A DNA stretch of 64,000 nucleotides from Bimuria novae-zelandiae CBS 107.79 (Eukaryota; Ascomycota; Dothideomycetes; Pleosporales; Didymosphaeriaceae): assembly GCA_010015655.1 (NCBI GenBank), contig ML976657.1, positions 1,179,654 through 1,243,653 of the forward strand. Reading direction: 5' to 3'. Below, one piece after another: positions 44,562 to 57,082 of this stretch. The position numbers and the translations under genes are program-made. The stretch's first letter is position 1. Each line of letters opens with the position of its first letter. A model generated the notes under the pieces. It was given only the letters and a program-made list of their open reading frames with translations, searched no databases and was not told the DNA's origin.

Positions 44562-45860
44562 GATTGGGTTTGTAAGACGAAAGTAAGAGGGAAAAAGTGC
44601 TCAAACAGAAAGAAGTCTCTTTGATCAAGACCTAGGAAAAAGAAGATGTTGAAAAGTGCGTGGCATATCTGCATTACCCGTCAGTGTCATCTTCAACACG
44701 ATAGGAAACTCGAGACCAGACTAGCTGGCTCACTAGGAAAAACGAACCTTAAGACTAAGTGGAGAATAGTCTTCGTCGAGGAACACACACGGTTCACAGA
44801 CACGAAGAATGAGGTGCTTCGCGTGCACAGAATTCAGGAAGATAATTGTGCTGGATCCAGCAGCGATGGTGCCAAAATTGCGGTCTGCGTCAGGAGCCCC
44901 TCCACACAGTATAAATGGCAAAGCTTTGGATACTAGAGACGAAGATCGTATAGGGTAGTGGTAGCCGCGGCTAGGCCTGGGCCACCTGGCGGGTGATGCG
45001 CGACTGCACCTCTTGTGTCGTTGCAGCAACTGGCGGGTTCAAACCCCTGCAGTTCACCGCCTTAGATGCGAAAGCGCTGGGCTCCACTTCTGCACCACGA
45101 CAAGTATAGCGGGCCCGCAGCGGAAAAGACGATAAAGACAAAACAATACGACAGTAATGTGGACGGGAAGTAGGCAGAGACAGCCGGCCTACATATGTCA
45201 ATAACGTATGCCTCAGGTCGCACATAGAGGCTGAGCATGATATCGATTTTCACATGCTTGAAAAGGGGGCGACGGCAAGGACCTCAAAACAGTAGCGACT
45301 AGCATCATTTGGCAGGGCTGGTGATACACCCTGTGAACACCCAAAGGCCCGAGGAACGTGCGAATAACGAGGTGCAGCCTCGTTCTCCGCCCACACAGCT
45401 CACACCGCAAACGCACGGACAGCGGGATGGACCGAATCAACGCGCATAGCGATGTCCGGCCAAGTCACCTGGTAGCTGCCGTCATTTTCGAGCGAGTCGC
45501 AAGCCCTTCGGGGTCTTAGGTTTGCTTTTGACTCTTACACGATGCGTCAAACTCGGTAATGTTGGTGCTTCGGAATAGTTGCCCTGGAGTGCCGTGGTCA
45601 ACGAAGACAACGTATATGGGTCTGACGAGGAGGATGACATGGTTGGCGTTCGTGGGCGATTGCGCAAGAGTTTTAATCGAGAACGGAGGCTGTGAGAGGC
45701 CAGAGTGCTCAAAGGAACTGCCCCTTGCGTTACTGCTTATCAGCGCCAACGTTGTGGCGACAGTTCACGGAGGGCTCGCCAAGGCGTCTAATGCACCTGC
45801 GCAAATGTAGGGACGCCAAACGAGCACCCAATACGCCACCATCTGGGCATCACGAGGGTA
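44562..45860. other. Intergenic region left of a transposon
   Basis: No supported gene. Open frames on both strands are short. The TA at 45859-45860 is the target duplication of the Tc1/mariner insertion that follows. Confidence 0.6.
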
Positions 45861-47603
45861 CAAAGGGTAATCTCAATAAAGTCGGCCGTCATGTGACTTG
45901 CCAAGAAGCTAGCGCGTCACTAGCGGAACAGAGTCTCCGAGCCTCCGAGCCTCTAAGAGCTCTGTAGAGCGTCAACACCTACACTTCAACCTCACGTTTC
46001 TCACTCAATATGGCTTCAAATCCTGCCAAAAAAAGCTCTCGATTGCTTTCAGAAGCCCAGCTAGCTGCTATCGTCGTTCTCAGGACAAAATACAACCTCA
46101 CTTTCCCAGAAATCGCCACTGATTTGGGTATAACTGACCACGCCTGTGGTAAGGCATTTCGACGCGTCAAAGGCGCCGCAAAGGGCGACTCACTGCAGGA
46201 ATTGCTAGCTGCAACACCTACAGTCAAGCAGTCTCCTCCTGGCAGACCTGTAAAGGTACGCGATGGCTCTACGCTGAGCGCAAGACTACGGCATGACATC
46301 ATCGTATATGGCACCTACCGGGTGCATGACGCTGTCAGAGACCTCTGCGCAGAAGCTGGCATCACACTCAGTGAGAATACAGTCCATAACATTGCTAGGG
46401 AGCACCGCGACGAGCAGCACCCATACGCAATAACTCGCGGAGTACGACCCAAAAAACCGGCGCTCAGTAGCAACGACGAGGACCAGCGACTACAGTACTG
46501 TGCCTGGCTCAAGGCTAAATATAACCTACACTTTCCACGCATTATATTCGTCTGCTATAATGAGACCTCTAAGTCCATTGGCGGGAGCAATATACGTGGC
46601 GGAAAGCAGAGGATTTCAAGACCAGTTGGACAAGACAGTAACGTCTACGCACTGCCTGCAACGCTACCTAAATTCAGTCTTATAATCTGCGCTGCCACTT
46701 CAACTAATACTACTTGCTCCTATCAACGCCCTTGCGTTGTTTGGGCTCAAGACGACGATAAGAGCCGCGAGGACCTTATACAACGCGTCTCCCACACAAA
46801 TAATATGGCAAAGGAGGCTCTTAAGGTCAAACGCTCTCGCGCGACTGTCGCTGGCACCAACAAGGAGCGGCAACTACGGGAAATCAACCGCAATATTGCC
46901 TATAATAACAGTCAACGCCGAGCTACTAACAAGGCTACTAGTAAGAAGGGTGGAGCTCTCCGCGCAGGTATCAAGAAACCTCTTACTATTAAAAAGTTCT
47001 TCAAAACAGAGGAGTTTGTATACAACGGAGGGAAGGGCATGAACGGCATCTGGTACGCAGAGAACATACTTAAGAAACACCTATTCCCTTATTACTGCGC
47101 TATACGCGACAATAACCTAGGCGCAGCTGTCTATTTAATTCAAGACAACGTTCGCCTACACTCACTAGGTCTCCGGTACTGCCAGCCAGAAATTGAAGCT
47201 CTAGGAATCAAGTTTGGCCCTCAGCCTCCCAATTCACCCGACTTACACCCAATTGAGCGCTGTTTTGGGCGTCTAGAAGGTTTTTTTGGCAAGTTACGAA
47301 TGCCTATCAAGTTCTAAGGAGGCCAAAAAGGCTGCAGAACAGTACATAAAGGAGGTCTGGCAAGGTGATGAGACACTCAGGCAGTATATGGCCGAAAAGC
47401 TTCATCCTACCTACTTTATGCGCGTTGCAGAGCTCTGCGAGGACGCAGGTGGCCAGAACAACTTTACAGCATAATTAGAACATCTTATTTGGGTGTATTT
47501 GCTTATACTTTAGATGGAATCAGGATGCGCGACTTTTGAAGTTGCTACCCCTGCAGGAATCCCTGCTGCACGTGACGGCCGACTTTATTGAGATTACCCT
47601 TTG
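45861..47603 (+). mobile_element. Tc1/mariner DNA transposon with TA duplication and 31-bp perfect TIRs
   Basis: A 1743-bp element is bounded by inverted repeats starting CAAAGGGTAATCTCAATAAA at 45861 and mirrored at 47603. They match perfectly for 31 bp and with one mismatch to 35 bp. TA flanks both sides (45859-45860, 47604-47605). It carries one transposase gene. Unlike the 5' stack it has normal composition and little RIP damage, so it is a younger insertion. It is unrelated at its ends to the Tc1-like relic at 204-1823. Confidence 0.93.
46010..47474 (+). pseudogene. Tc1/mariner transposase, near-intact but broken
   Basis: An open frame (46010-47317) encodes 435 residues. It has a helix-turn-helix N-terminus (LSEAQLAAIVVLRTKYNLTF), a GRP-type linker (PPGRPVKV), and a DDE core. 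In the core, the second Asp is in AVYLIQDNVRLH and the Glu in NSPDLHPIER, spaced by 36 residues (34 is usual for Tc1). The first Asp should lie in the FVCYNETS segment but reads Asn, a G-to-A change. The C-terminus (SKEAKKAAEQYIKEVW to 47474) lies in another frame, shifted near 47290-47317 beside a run of seven T. The asparagine and the shift both suggest an inactive copy, though an intron cannot be excluded for the latter. Confidence 0.8.
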
Positions 47604-47706
47604 TATATCGCTGCTCGTGTGGACGCCATCATTCGGTGATAGACTCACGCATGTCAATATTACTGAGCGTGACATGCGCTGAGACCACTCTCCCAACAGT
47701 ATTAAC

Positions 47707-48553
47707 TCACTGAATGTCGTGGTAAAATGACAGTATATGCTGGCCCACCTGCTCATAGGCTTCGAGCGCATGCCAGTGACCAATACCGCTCATGATTTCC
47801 AGTTTTTTCTCGCCAGTGCCGAGCTCGTTGAACATCTTCTGGCAGCCTTCTAAAGGTGCAGATTTGTCTTCTTCGCCCGCAAGTATGAGAACCGGTACAG
47901 CGACCTTGCCATAGTCAGGCGGCTGCGCGTTGATGATGACTCTGCAATTCGAGCAGTACCCCGCCGGATTCTGTCCTAGGAGCAGCTCGCGAATGAAGCT
48001 TTTCGCGAGCGGTGACGCCTGCTTTCCCACTGCGGCGTCCGGTATAGTGTTCGCCATCGGCTCCATGCCTTCCTTTTCTACAGTCTGTATTCGCTTCTCA
48101 AAAATGGGAATGAGGCTCGGATTTGGATATACTGGACCGATGAGGACGGCGGCCACGACACGATCGCTCCGCTCAGCAGCAAGATGTGCTCCAACAATAC
48201 TAGGCATACAGTCAATACTGTCCTGTGGTCCGTTATTTACTTGCTCACCCTCCCATAGAGTGGCCCACAACGATGGCTTTCGAAACTCCCAGCGCGTCCA
48301 GTATCCCTATAATATCATCGGCGAGACTCTGTATGCTTTGCTCGATATGTGTATACGGTGATCTACCCGCACCCGTCGTGTCGAAGGTGATACATCGGAA
48401 ATTGTGAGTTTGTAGGCCTGAAGCTACAGCGTGGTAGTAGTCTTGCGAGGACCCGAGTCCGTGCATGAAGATAAAGGTCTCGCGGACATCATTTCTCTCC
48501 GGCTTCAGGTCCGTGTAATGAATCTTCTTGTATCCAATTTGGAGGTACGGCAT
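47707..48553 (-). CDS. Alpha/beta-hydrolase fold protein (two exons)
   Basis: Exon 1 (48553-48249) and exon 2 (48199-47707) join in phase to about 265 residues. The chosen start MPYLQIGYKKIHYTD matches the usual beginning of this family; an in-frame start 10 codons upstream (48583) is possible. The oxyanion loop is FMHGLGSSQDYY (~29-40). The nucleophile elbow GHSMGG gives Ser (~99) just before the intron. The acid is probably Asp in LAGEEDKSAP, and the base His is in SGIGHWHALE. The fold covers esterases, lipases and C-C hydrolases; the actual substrate is unknown. No signal peptide is visible, so the enzyme is probably cytosolic. Confidence 0.88.
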
Positions 48554-49120
48554 CGTGTCGTGAGGAGAACGCTTGGAACACAACCGGCGAAGCCATGATG
48601 GGCTGTCGGGGTGCCGCTTCCGACATGCGTGTTCCGAGGACGTTGACTGGTCACATAATGGCGCGCTAGATCCAAATATGGCTCGTCTCCGTCTCCAACA
48701 CCACCTGCACCATCCTTCAGAAACTTTAAAGGCTCAATGTTTTTGTAAGAGTTACGGAAAACAGCAAATATGGCTATATGCATGGACACACTGTTGGCTG
48801 ATTCGCAGGCGAAGGAACTCTCCGCGTTTGATTATGACGAAACCGGCTCCTGTAGCACAAGCGACTTTCTTCACTGCGTTCGTTGATCTGGGTCAGTAAT
48901 ATAGATCCAAATTTTACTATCGGCTTGGTAAATGAACTTCAAAAGTGATACGATTTGGAGGCTCATCATAACACACACATGTGCAGAAGCCTTCAATTTT
49001 AGAGCGTCCAAGGCCGTCAGAAAGCATTTTGGTACCTATGGTAGATAAACAGTGATACAAACACCACTACAACCGCCACCTCTAAAGCCTATCCAACCTG
49101 CTTGACGGATTCCGGCTCCC
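48554..49120. other. Intergenic region
   Basis: 567 bp with the promoter of the hydrolase and the 3' flank of the next minus-strand gene. Nothing recognisable. Confidence 0.55.
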
Positions 49121-49519
49121 CTAAACCAAATAATCCGGCACCCGTTTCTCCTGCAGTCCATATCCATGGAGCAATGTCGGGTACCGCATTTCGCACTCGA
49201 AGGCAATTTGGAAACTTATTCTATCCAGGAATTTTGCCAATTCTTCTCTGTTGATGTGGGGGAAATAGTACTTGAAGGCGCTATGTTGCTGGAGATTGGA
49301 ATCGTGCCAATCATAACAAACCCTGTAGAAATGGCACATGATAACCTCATTGTCCCAGTCATTGTTGCATCTCTGGTTAGTAAAATCATCCAGTATGGCA
49401 GCATCTCGAGCGTCGGGTTTCCGATCGCGGAAGAGTTTAAGAAGATAGAGGAACACGAGCCGTTCGCCTTGGTCTCCGTAATTCTCCGCGAAATTGTAGA
49501 ATGGGTAAGCTTCTTTCAT
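49121..49519 (-). CDS. Hypothetical small protein, aromatic-rich
   Basis: The open frame extends upstream to 49729 (202 residues). The Met at 49519 (MKEAYPFYNFAENYGD) gives a more natural 132-residue protein, because the upstream part crosses a run of ten G and looks like leader. The product is rich in Tyr, Phe and Asp: FLYLLKLFRDRKPDARDAAI, IMCHFYRVCYDWHDS, FPHINREELAKFLDRI, ending KRVPDYLV. It has no signal peptide or membrane helix. It reads as a folded helical domain, but I do not recognise the family. Confidence 0.5.
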   Translation of the reverse strand: MKEAYPFYNFAENYGDQGERLVFLYLLKLFRDRKPDARDAAILDDFTNQRCNNDWDNEVIMCHFYRVCYDWHDSNLQQHSAFKYYFPHINREELAKFLDRISFQIAFECEMRYPTLLHGYGLQEKRVPDYLV

Positions 49520-50766
49520 GGTCGCTACCTGATTATTTTTAGCGTCAAGCGGAGTGTTGAGCGTTGTCTTGCCGCGTATCGTGGCGAATGGACGAGGGGG
49601 GGGGGTATTCTGTCGTGTCCTGCGGTTGATGTCAAAAGTTTTTAATTTTGTGTACAAAACTGAAGTAGAGTAGATTTGGAATTGCCTACTGAGAAACTCG
49701 ATACTTTGGTATTTATATGTATGTCGCATTTGGATCAGTGAAGCGAAAGTGCAGTCGTGGCTTGTGTGCAGCGTTTATAGTCTCCTGTGGGTATTCATTC
49801 ACAGATGTGAGCGATGTTCTTCCACATGTCGTAATTGTTGCGTGTCGCATGATCTGTTCAACAAGTTGTTGACGAGAGAAGGATCCCTTAAAACCTGTTC
49901 TTAGACACTTGCAGACATCACAAAGACGTGTCGTTGTAGTACTTCAAGAACTCTGCACAACCTTTGTCGTCAGCTTACCTAGGTACTCAACGTTTCAGCG
50001 AGATTGAAGATAGCAAACAAAACTTGGTGCTTTGCTACCGATAACTAAATTTTCTTTGTTATCGTAGACAGATTGGCGTTGTTTTAGCTTCTTGATATAC
50101 GCACTCAGCACCGTCATAGTGGAACAACAATTCGCCAGAAGGACCTCCCGCTCTGTCATTATCGTCACAATAGTTATCTATATTAGTCCTTTCCATACTC
50201 GTCGTCAAATAATGTATTAAATTGCTAATTGGGAAATCATAACAGCACGAACAAAACAAGGCTCGTAGAGCGCAAGTACCTACAGTGTATAGGTCCATTC
50301 GATACTACGGAAAGTCTAGAAAAGAGTTATTTGGACGTGCATACAAGAAGCTACCCAATAAAAGATAACTAACTCGAGTAGAAGGCGTTAACGTCGATGC
50401 CTGCTTAGTATGCGGTCTCTTGCTATTATGTCCTATGGTAAAACCTTGGTATCCCGGAGCTAGCAACCATGTGTAACAAGGGTAGTCGAGACTTTATTTG
50501 TAACTCGCTCCTCGAATGAAGTAGAACGTACGACGAGAAGGACGGTAACTAAATAATACTAACTTTCGATAATCTCGCTTTCTGATTCGTTGCCACATGC
50601 ATGCAAGCCCTCGATAAACATGCGAGGTTTCCTTCGCGCGCGCCTTCCTCATTGGTGACCACGACAAACAGGTCAGCCCCGCTGCGGTGTAACCGCTCAG
50701 CCTCAGCACCTGCAAACAGGCACCAACACTCTTTCACTCAACCTCTCTTTGACTTCTGCGGATTTC
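49520..50766. other. Intergenic region
   Basis: About 1.25 kb without a supported gene. A run of ten G lies near 49597-49606. Remaining frames are short and featureless. It precedes the signal-peptide exon of the large membrane protein. Confidence 0.55.
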
Positions 50767-53024
50767 ATGATGAAACTCTCGAAGGTTACCCTCTTGTTGT
50801 TGGTGAGCAAGGCCTACGGAGAGGTTGTGGAAGGTAGCTTTCCGTAATATAAATGTCCTAGCCGCCGAAACTAACAAGAAGAGCAGGCCCTCCCGCAGTC
50901 ACAGCATTGCAGGTGCCCGCCGAAGAGCACCGATTCTTAGACACCCTCGCGAATCACGGAGGCTGGGTCAATCCCGAAGATCTTATGCCTATGCCGCAAT
51001 GTATCGCTCAGCAAGACCAGGCTGCCTGGCTCAGTGCCATGACGAAGTGCTCGAGCAAAATATGTATCAATCACTTTGGACCGCTGATCTGTACACGACA
51101 TCAGTGGTTGACACAGCTCACCTGTCTCAGCGTGGAGTTCACGCCAGATATCGTGAAAGGCTACCTTCAGCTGTGCAGTCGCTCCGTCCTCGCCAAAGCG
51201 CAGTTGTTCTCATGGGTCCGCACCGTGACCGGTAGGACGTGGCTTGCAGAAGTCGGGGATACAATCGAATTAGAGCGGCTGTCTCCTGCTTCATTGCCTG
51301 CTGGATACGCCGCTGTAGGCTTGACACGGAAAGCGCCTACATGCCTGACAAAATCCATTTCGATCTCTTCAAATGAGTCCTTCCAACACGCGATAGCTTC
51401 ATGTAGCTTCACCGATACCTCTCAACACACTGGCAATGCGGCTCGTCCTTGGGAATACAATGAGCCTCGGCGGTCGATCATTCGTTTGGATTCTGCGACG
51501 GTGGGCTACGACCTCACCGGGAGAAGCATCTGGCCTGGTCATTATTTCGACAGGAATTGTTTCTGCGATAGTTTTGCTTTCGATTCAAATCAAAACTTTT
51601 GTACAACACCGAACCAGTTGGACCTGACGCGTCAACGTCTGTGGATAAATGCCACCTGCGGCCCGGAGTCACTACCATCCAACTGGACAATCGGACTGAG
51701 AACTACTTATTATGACTACATACCCGTAGAGGACTGGAATTGGCCCAAGTGCTACACAGATATGCCAAAACGAGTGACTAGAAGCACTGAACGATGTGCC
51801 ACCGATGCCTGCGAAGTGGACAACGACGGTTACTGCTACATCAAGCGAACAGTTGACAGGTCTTGCTTCTGCAACGCTATCACGTATGATACATGCGGAG
51901 GATCTTGCCACGTCTTCGAATCACGGATTGACTATGTGCATTGGCTGCACGGTCTGTGCAGTGAAGTGCACGGCTGGCACGGCCTACCAAAGGAGTGGCG
52001 GAAGTTGGCAGCTATTACGGCTCTTGAACTAATCCCCTTGCCATGGGTAACTGGATCGGATCAAAAGTATACCAGGGACTCTTCTAACTCCTTTGCGTTG
52101 AAGCTGGCAACTCTGGTTCTACTCAATGCTACGCCTTTCCTCGCCATTTTCCTTTCCATGAAGATGAGCGAACGCTTCTACCCGAGTGATTCTCAATCCG
52201 CAGAGCGCCGCTTTCTCACAGGAACTTCGGTCGCCGCTTTGAACATCCTTGCGGCCATCCTCAATACTTTCCTCTCCCGCCAAATACCTAACTTTGAGGA
52301 GACTCCTGTCTACCAACTACTCCTCGTCTGGTGCTCCATGCCGCGTCTCTCATGGCTCGCTATTCTGCTTGCTATTGTCAAACGACCGGAGTTGGACGTC
52401 TCTGCGATTTCAGCCACTTTAGTGACAGAGTGGGTCTTCCAAGTGCTCACACTCCCCACCATGGTCCAAGCCATCCAGTACGGCTTCGAGCACGACTTCT
52501 ACACTGAAGCGATGAAGAGACTAGATGGATTTCCCTTCGCAAAGTTGACATACACTGGTTCACTACTTTATCTCATCACCTTCATCATCGCACTGGTGAT
52601 CCTAGTACGCACAATCTTCGAGCCCGAGCCAAAGAAGGTGAAGTTCGACGACTGGAGCCCTCGGTGGAAGCGAAGCACCGTAGGTAAAATAAAATTAGGG
52701 CTCATGCTTCTCTTCAAAGAGCAGTGGGCACATGTCACCAAGCGGATGCGCCTTTTCAACACATATTGGAGCACCTTGGAGCAACACATATACTTGTTCT
52801 TGACGAAGGCAAGCCACACTGCAGAGCATGGAAGGCTGCCAAACCATCCACCAGCATCGTATGGAACAATGTACAGCACTCTACCCTCGACAGTCTCACC
52901 CCATCCTCCCTTGAGGAAGCTGCCGGTGCGCTTGTACTCAATCTCTATAGTCAGCCTGTTGCTTCTGTGGACGGCAAAGTGGCTATTCTGGGGCGGTTTT
53001 CTAGGCTTAACCTCAGCCTATTAA
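50767..53024 (+). CDS. Large polytopic membrane protein with a Cys-rich ectodomain (two exons)
   Basis: A 67-nt first exon (50767-50833) encodes the signal peptide MMKLSKVTLLLLVSKAYG. It splices in phase to 50887-53024, giving about 734 residues. The large extracellular N-terminal half has two related cysteine modules: DRNCFCDSFAFDSNQNFC...WINATCG and DRSCFCNAITYDTCGGSC...LHGLCSE. Several hydrophobic helices follow from about residue 430 to 600 (e.g. LVLLNATPFLAIFLSM, LAILLAIVKRP, YLITFIIALVILV), and a last one lies near the C-terminus. This suggests a plasma-membrane sensor or scaffold with an external domain. Similar proteins occur in many filamentous ascomycetes, but I know of no assigned role. 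Confidence 0.8.
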
Positions 53025-54572
53025 CGGTTGATGGCACTGGCATGGTATGTTCCGGAATTCGACTGTGATCCGATTCTGCTGGGTCTAGGTTTTTTGGTCG
53101 GCGATTTCAACGGCGGTTTAATTGGGGGCAAAAGGTTCGTAACACGTATCGACGTCCCATTGTGCTTTCAATTCATCGTCGTGAAGATAGAAACAATAGT
53201 CGAAGTGATAATTTCCACAGAGGTAGCCAGGTTGCGCTGTTATCCCAAGCATGCACTGATTTCACAGTCCATTCGGCATTCAACTGTGAGCTGCATCCAT
53301 CACAGCTAAGCCCGTTACTCCGCGAACAGACTGTCTTAAATGATCATAGTATGACAACTACGCTCAAGAGCCAAGTTCGCAAAACTATGACACAATCCTC
53401 TCGTCAAAACTCAATCAACCAAAATCCCTTGCATCCTAACCAAGAGCACTAAAACTGATACTGCCCCCACAGCCTCCCATCCAATCCGCAGATCTAGTTA
53501 CGCAAGTCTCCAAACACCCAGCCCATAGATACAAAAAACGCCCGCACGTAGCATATCCTTTGACAAAGCTCTCCCCAAGCAAACGTAGACCTACCATGTG
53601 CACGTTATATCGCAGTTTAACAGTCAACACACCTTGCATGTCGACACAGCAGCGCCTCACACACAGTAATATCGCCAGGGTTCAATCGAAGAGGGTCGTG
53701 ATCTACAGTAAGACCATGTGAGAAAGCTCGCTCCAGCCAGAAGCAAAAGTCCGATATCCTTCGGGGATACACATACGGCAGCAGTACCAAGCGCCCGCGT
53801 CCTGATTGACGAGCTGCTGTCCTTGGAGAATGGTCATGGTGGGAGGGAAGTGGTAGGTATGTAGGGTAGTATAGGTTTTGTTTTGTAGATTTTGATTGCT
53901 GTGGAGAGTGTATAGGTTGCAGAGGGTTGGGTATGTTCGTGTTGGGGAATGAGAGAGTATGTTGAGAGGGATGAGGGGGTGTATATATGCGTGTGGCCTG
54001 GTTCATCGTGGATGAGCTTGGCAGGTCATACGACATACTATATGGACACTCGGTACCATAGATTTGCATGAAAGGACAAATGTAACCTTCCATCGAAATT
54101 TTTTTGGTGTAATTTCTTGAATTATGACGGTACGTGGTAACATATTGTGGCTGTATGTGTGTATTTGATTTTTGAGGCACCGGTTAGGCGTTGTTCTGAG
54201 ATTCACGTTTAGATACAAGATGCATGCCATGCTACGTACGCAGCGTTATCCAGGACATAACAACCACGGTTTTCTATACGAAAGCAAGCATGACTTGCTA
54301 TCATCGAACACGCTTGGGGTTTTACTATTGGATAAGCATCGTCTCTTAACGGACAAGCATGGTCTTCATGGAAGAACGAGTATAGTGCCAGCTATACGGC
54401 TCAGCCACCTCCACGCCCCAGGAAAGCAGCGGACCAGCTCGAGAATCGGGCTCGCAATGAACCACTGTGCTCGCAGGTACGCCAGCAAATACTCCAGGGG
54501 TTGGAATATACAACCGACCCTTACCCAGTCTTACTTGTCACAAAAGCCTCCACCCACGCCTAATTTTCCCGT
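53025..54572. other. Intergenic region between convergent genes
   Basis: About 1.5 kb without a secure gene. A 44-codon minus-strand frame from the ATG at 53837 (MTILQGQQLVNQDAG...WYCCRMC) is a weak candidate. A longer open frame at 53617-54180 has no recognisable features. Confidence 0.5.
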
Positions 54573-57082
54573 TCACAATCCCCTCAGACTCCTCAACTCG
54601 GGACTAACACTCTCCGCACTCCTCAACGTCAACCCCGCTGCCCTCTGCGCCAACTCCACACATTCCCTTACGCCTTTACCACTCCCCAACCCCACCGCCA
54701 ACACGCCCACGAACGTATCTCCACACCCATTCACACTAACCACGTCCTCCTTCCCCAGCACCTCCGTCTCATAAAGTCTTACATACAACCCTCCCACCTC
54801 CTTACTCCCATTATAACACCGCGAAAGCACATGCCTTGCTTCATCCGCCTGCGACAGCACAGGGTTCTCCGGCTTGAGCATCTGCACGAGCAGCACACCC
54901 CTTGGGCCAAGTTTCGTCAGGATAGTCGGAAAGAAAGGGAGGAGCTTGATAGCTTGCTGAGGAAGCCCCGCGTCGACGAGAGCGGGAGAAGTGGTGTGCG
55001 CGAGTGGGACGCGAAGCCCCGAGGAAGGTATGCCTAACGCATCAATAACGCCAAACCATTCTGGCGCTTCGAATAACCTCATTTTATACGCGTGGTTGTG
55101 CAAAGCGGTAAGCTCGCGCTCGTTGGGCGTGATTATATCGACGAGGGGGTAGAGGTCGGACTCAGACTTTTTCAGGTCGGAGGGGAAGATGCGGAGGGCT
55201 TTGGCGGTGGAGACGGGCTCGAAGACGGTGGTTGTGCCCCCCCGGTTACGCCCTAAGGCGAGCCAGCGGTGGAGAGAGGCAGAGTCCCAGTTTGCGTCTG
55301 CGACGAGGACTTTTGGGGCGGAGGGGAGGGCGAGCATTTCTGTTAACTTTGGGAAGGGGATGGTTTCGAGGATCTTCATGTCCGCCATGGCGAGGGTGAG
55401 GTCTTTGTTTGCGTTGTTGATGGCGACGTATTGGGCGGTTCGGGCGGGCTTGGGGAGTGTGTGTATGCCGGCTGTGTCCATGCCTTCGTCTTCGAGCTGG
55501 CTAATAGCTGCGCGTCCGCTGAGGTCGTCGCCGACGGTACTCTTGAGCTGGACTGACGCACCAAGTAGATGCGCTGCTTTGGCGATGTTGTGAGCTACAC
55601 CGCCCAGAGTCTGGTTGACGACAGCGGGATTGGAAGTGTGCGGGACGGGTTCGAGCGGGTCAGATGAGTTTGCAAAAGGCGCATAGTCACAAGAGAAGTC
55701 TACTGCCAAAGCGCCTGCCACTACGATATCTGGTTCAGAAGGGGCGATAGGTGATTGGGACGAAGAAGGCCTTGAGGAGGGAGATGAATTGCTCAGAGTG
55801 TCTTCCGATGTGGGGACAGGGCTCGACCAGATTGGATTGAAGGCTGGAGATGCGAGACTACATACTTACATCAGCACCAAGGCCCATTGGAGCGGCATAT
55901 CGGGTCGCTCACCCTTGGGCTCCTTCTTGCTTCGACTCTAATATGGCAAGTTCTCTAGCTACGATTGTGGCGCGTCTAACGTTGGACTCTATGAGCGCCT
56001 TGTTCGCCGGTATGCTTGCGCCCTGTGTCAATTCCTTGATCTTGTTAAGGATGAAAGGCGTGTTGTCTTTGCCAGTGATGCCTGAAGCATTAGCCTGGCG
56101 TATGGCCTCTTCGATTACGACGTCCATTGTCTCCTTGGGGATAGCACTTTCTGTTGGAATCGGGTTCGCGAAGTGTAGCCCGGAAGAGATGTTGAGCGAG
56201 TGCTGTGCATCTTGTTACAGTCAGCTATATGCCCGACGCATGGACAGGATGTACGTACGAATGATTGCAGCAGCCTCAATCTCATTCTCGACTGTTGTAG
56301 GACTCTTTACCCCACTGTCCCTCGACCAGAAAGCCGGAAAGTCTACGTCGCCCTTACGACCGTCAGCAAACGTGCCCACGTATGCACCTTCGGTTTCGAG
56401 GTACTCCAGCGTTCGGGGTATGTCGAGAAAGCTCTTGCATCCGCTGGAAATCACAGCGACTGGTGTCCTGCCCAATTCGGTCAGATCTGCGGATATGTCC
56501 ATGCTGGACTCAGCGCCACGGTGTACTCCACCGAGGCCGCCAGTGCCAAAAATCTTGATACCAACCAAGTGCGCCAACAACATGGTTGACGAAATGGTAG
56601 TCCCGCCATTGAAGTTCTTGCCCACCAATCGCTGACCGCAAACATAACTGAGATCTCTTCTCGAGAGCTTCAATGTAGTAGATTTTCCCGCGGACTCTGT
56701 GAGCCGTATCAACTCCTCTGGGTCCATTCCCACGCGCGCAACTCCGTCCAGAATGCCTATAGTCGCTGGAACACCACCATTTACGCGCACAACGCTTTCG
56801 AGGAGGGACGCTAGGGCTACATTTTCGGGGTATGGAAAGCCTAGCATTGCGATTAGCGATTTGTACATGACCAAATTGCTTTCGTATCGTACCGTGGGTG
56901 TATATGGTCGTCTCAAGCGCGACGACGGGCTTTTTGGCATGCAAAGCTTCCCGTACCTCCTCCGACACGCGGAAGAAGCCATTATTGGTGAGAGAGCGTC
57001 TTCCCAGCGCCGCGAAAGTAGCTCTGCCGCTCGGAAGGCGCGATCTGTGCGCTGTTCTGAAGAAGGTTCCCATTGCTTGCAA
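54573..57082 (-). CDS. Bifunctional pseudouridine-5'-phosphate glycosidase / pseudouridine kinase
   Basis: Exons 57082-56893, 56840-56259, 56210-55913 and 55857-54573 join in phase to about 784 residues. The N-terminal half is PsuG/indigoidine synthase A-like: PVVALETTIYTHG at the first junction, then VPATIGILDGVARVGM, FNGGTTISSTMLLA and ISSGLHFANPIP. The C-terminal half is a PfkB-family sugar kinase: VAGALAVDFSCDYAPF, a LGGVAHNIAKAA substrate loop, and the catalytic anion-hole motif NGCGDTFVGVLAVGL. Together they phosphorylate pseudouridine and split it to uracil and ribose-5-phosphate. The basic N-terminus (MQAMGTFFRTAHRSRLPSGR) looks like a mitochondrial presequence. This fused order is common in fungi. 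It is divergent from OST1. Confidence 0.93.

Noticed and set aside
44985..45060. A tRNA suggested by GGGTTCAAACCCC.
   Set aside because: No A-box or acceptor pairing around it.
53617..54180. A 187-codon minus-strand open frame.
   Set aside because: Low-complexity Pro/Ser/His/Gln content, no conserved motif, and no splice structure to support it.
55850..56635. A 261-codon plus-strand open frame.
   Set aside because: Antisense to the PsuG part of the bifunctional enzyme, whose splices and motifs are convincing.
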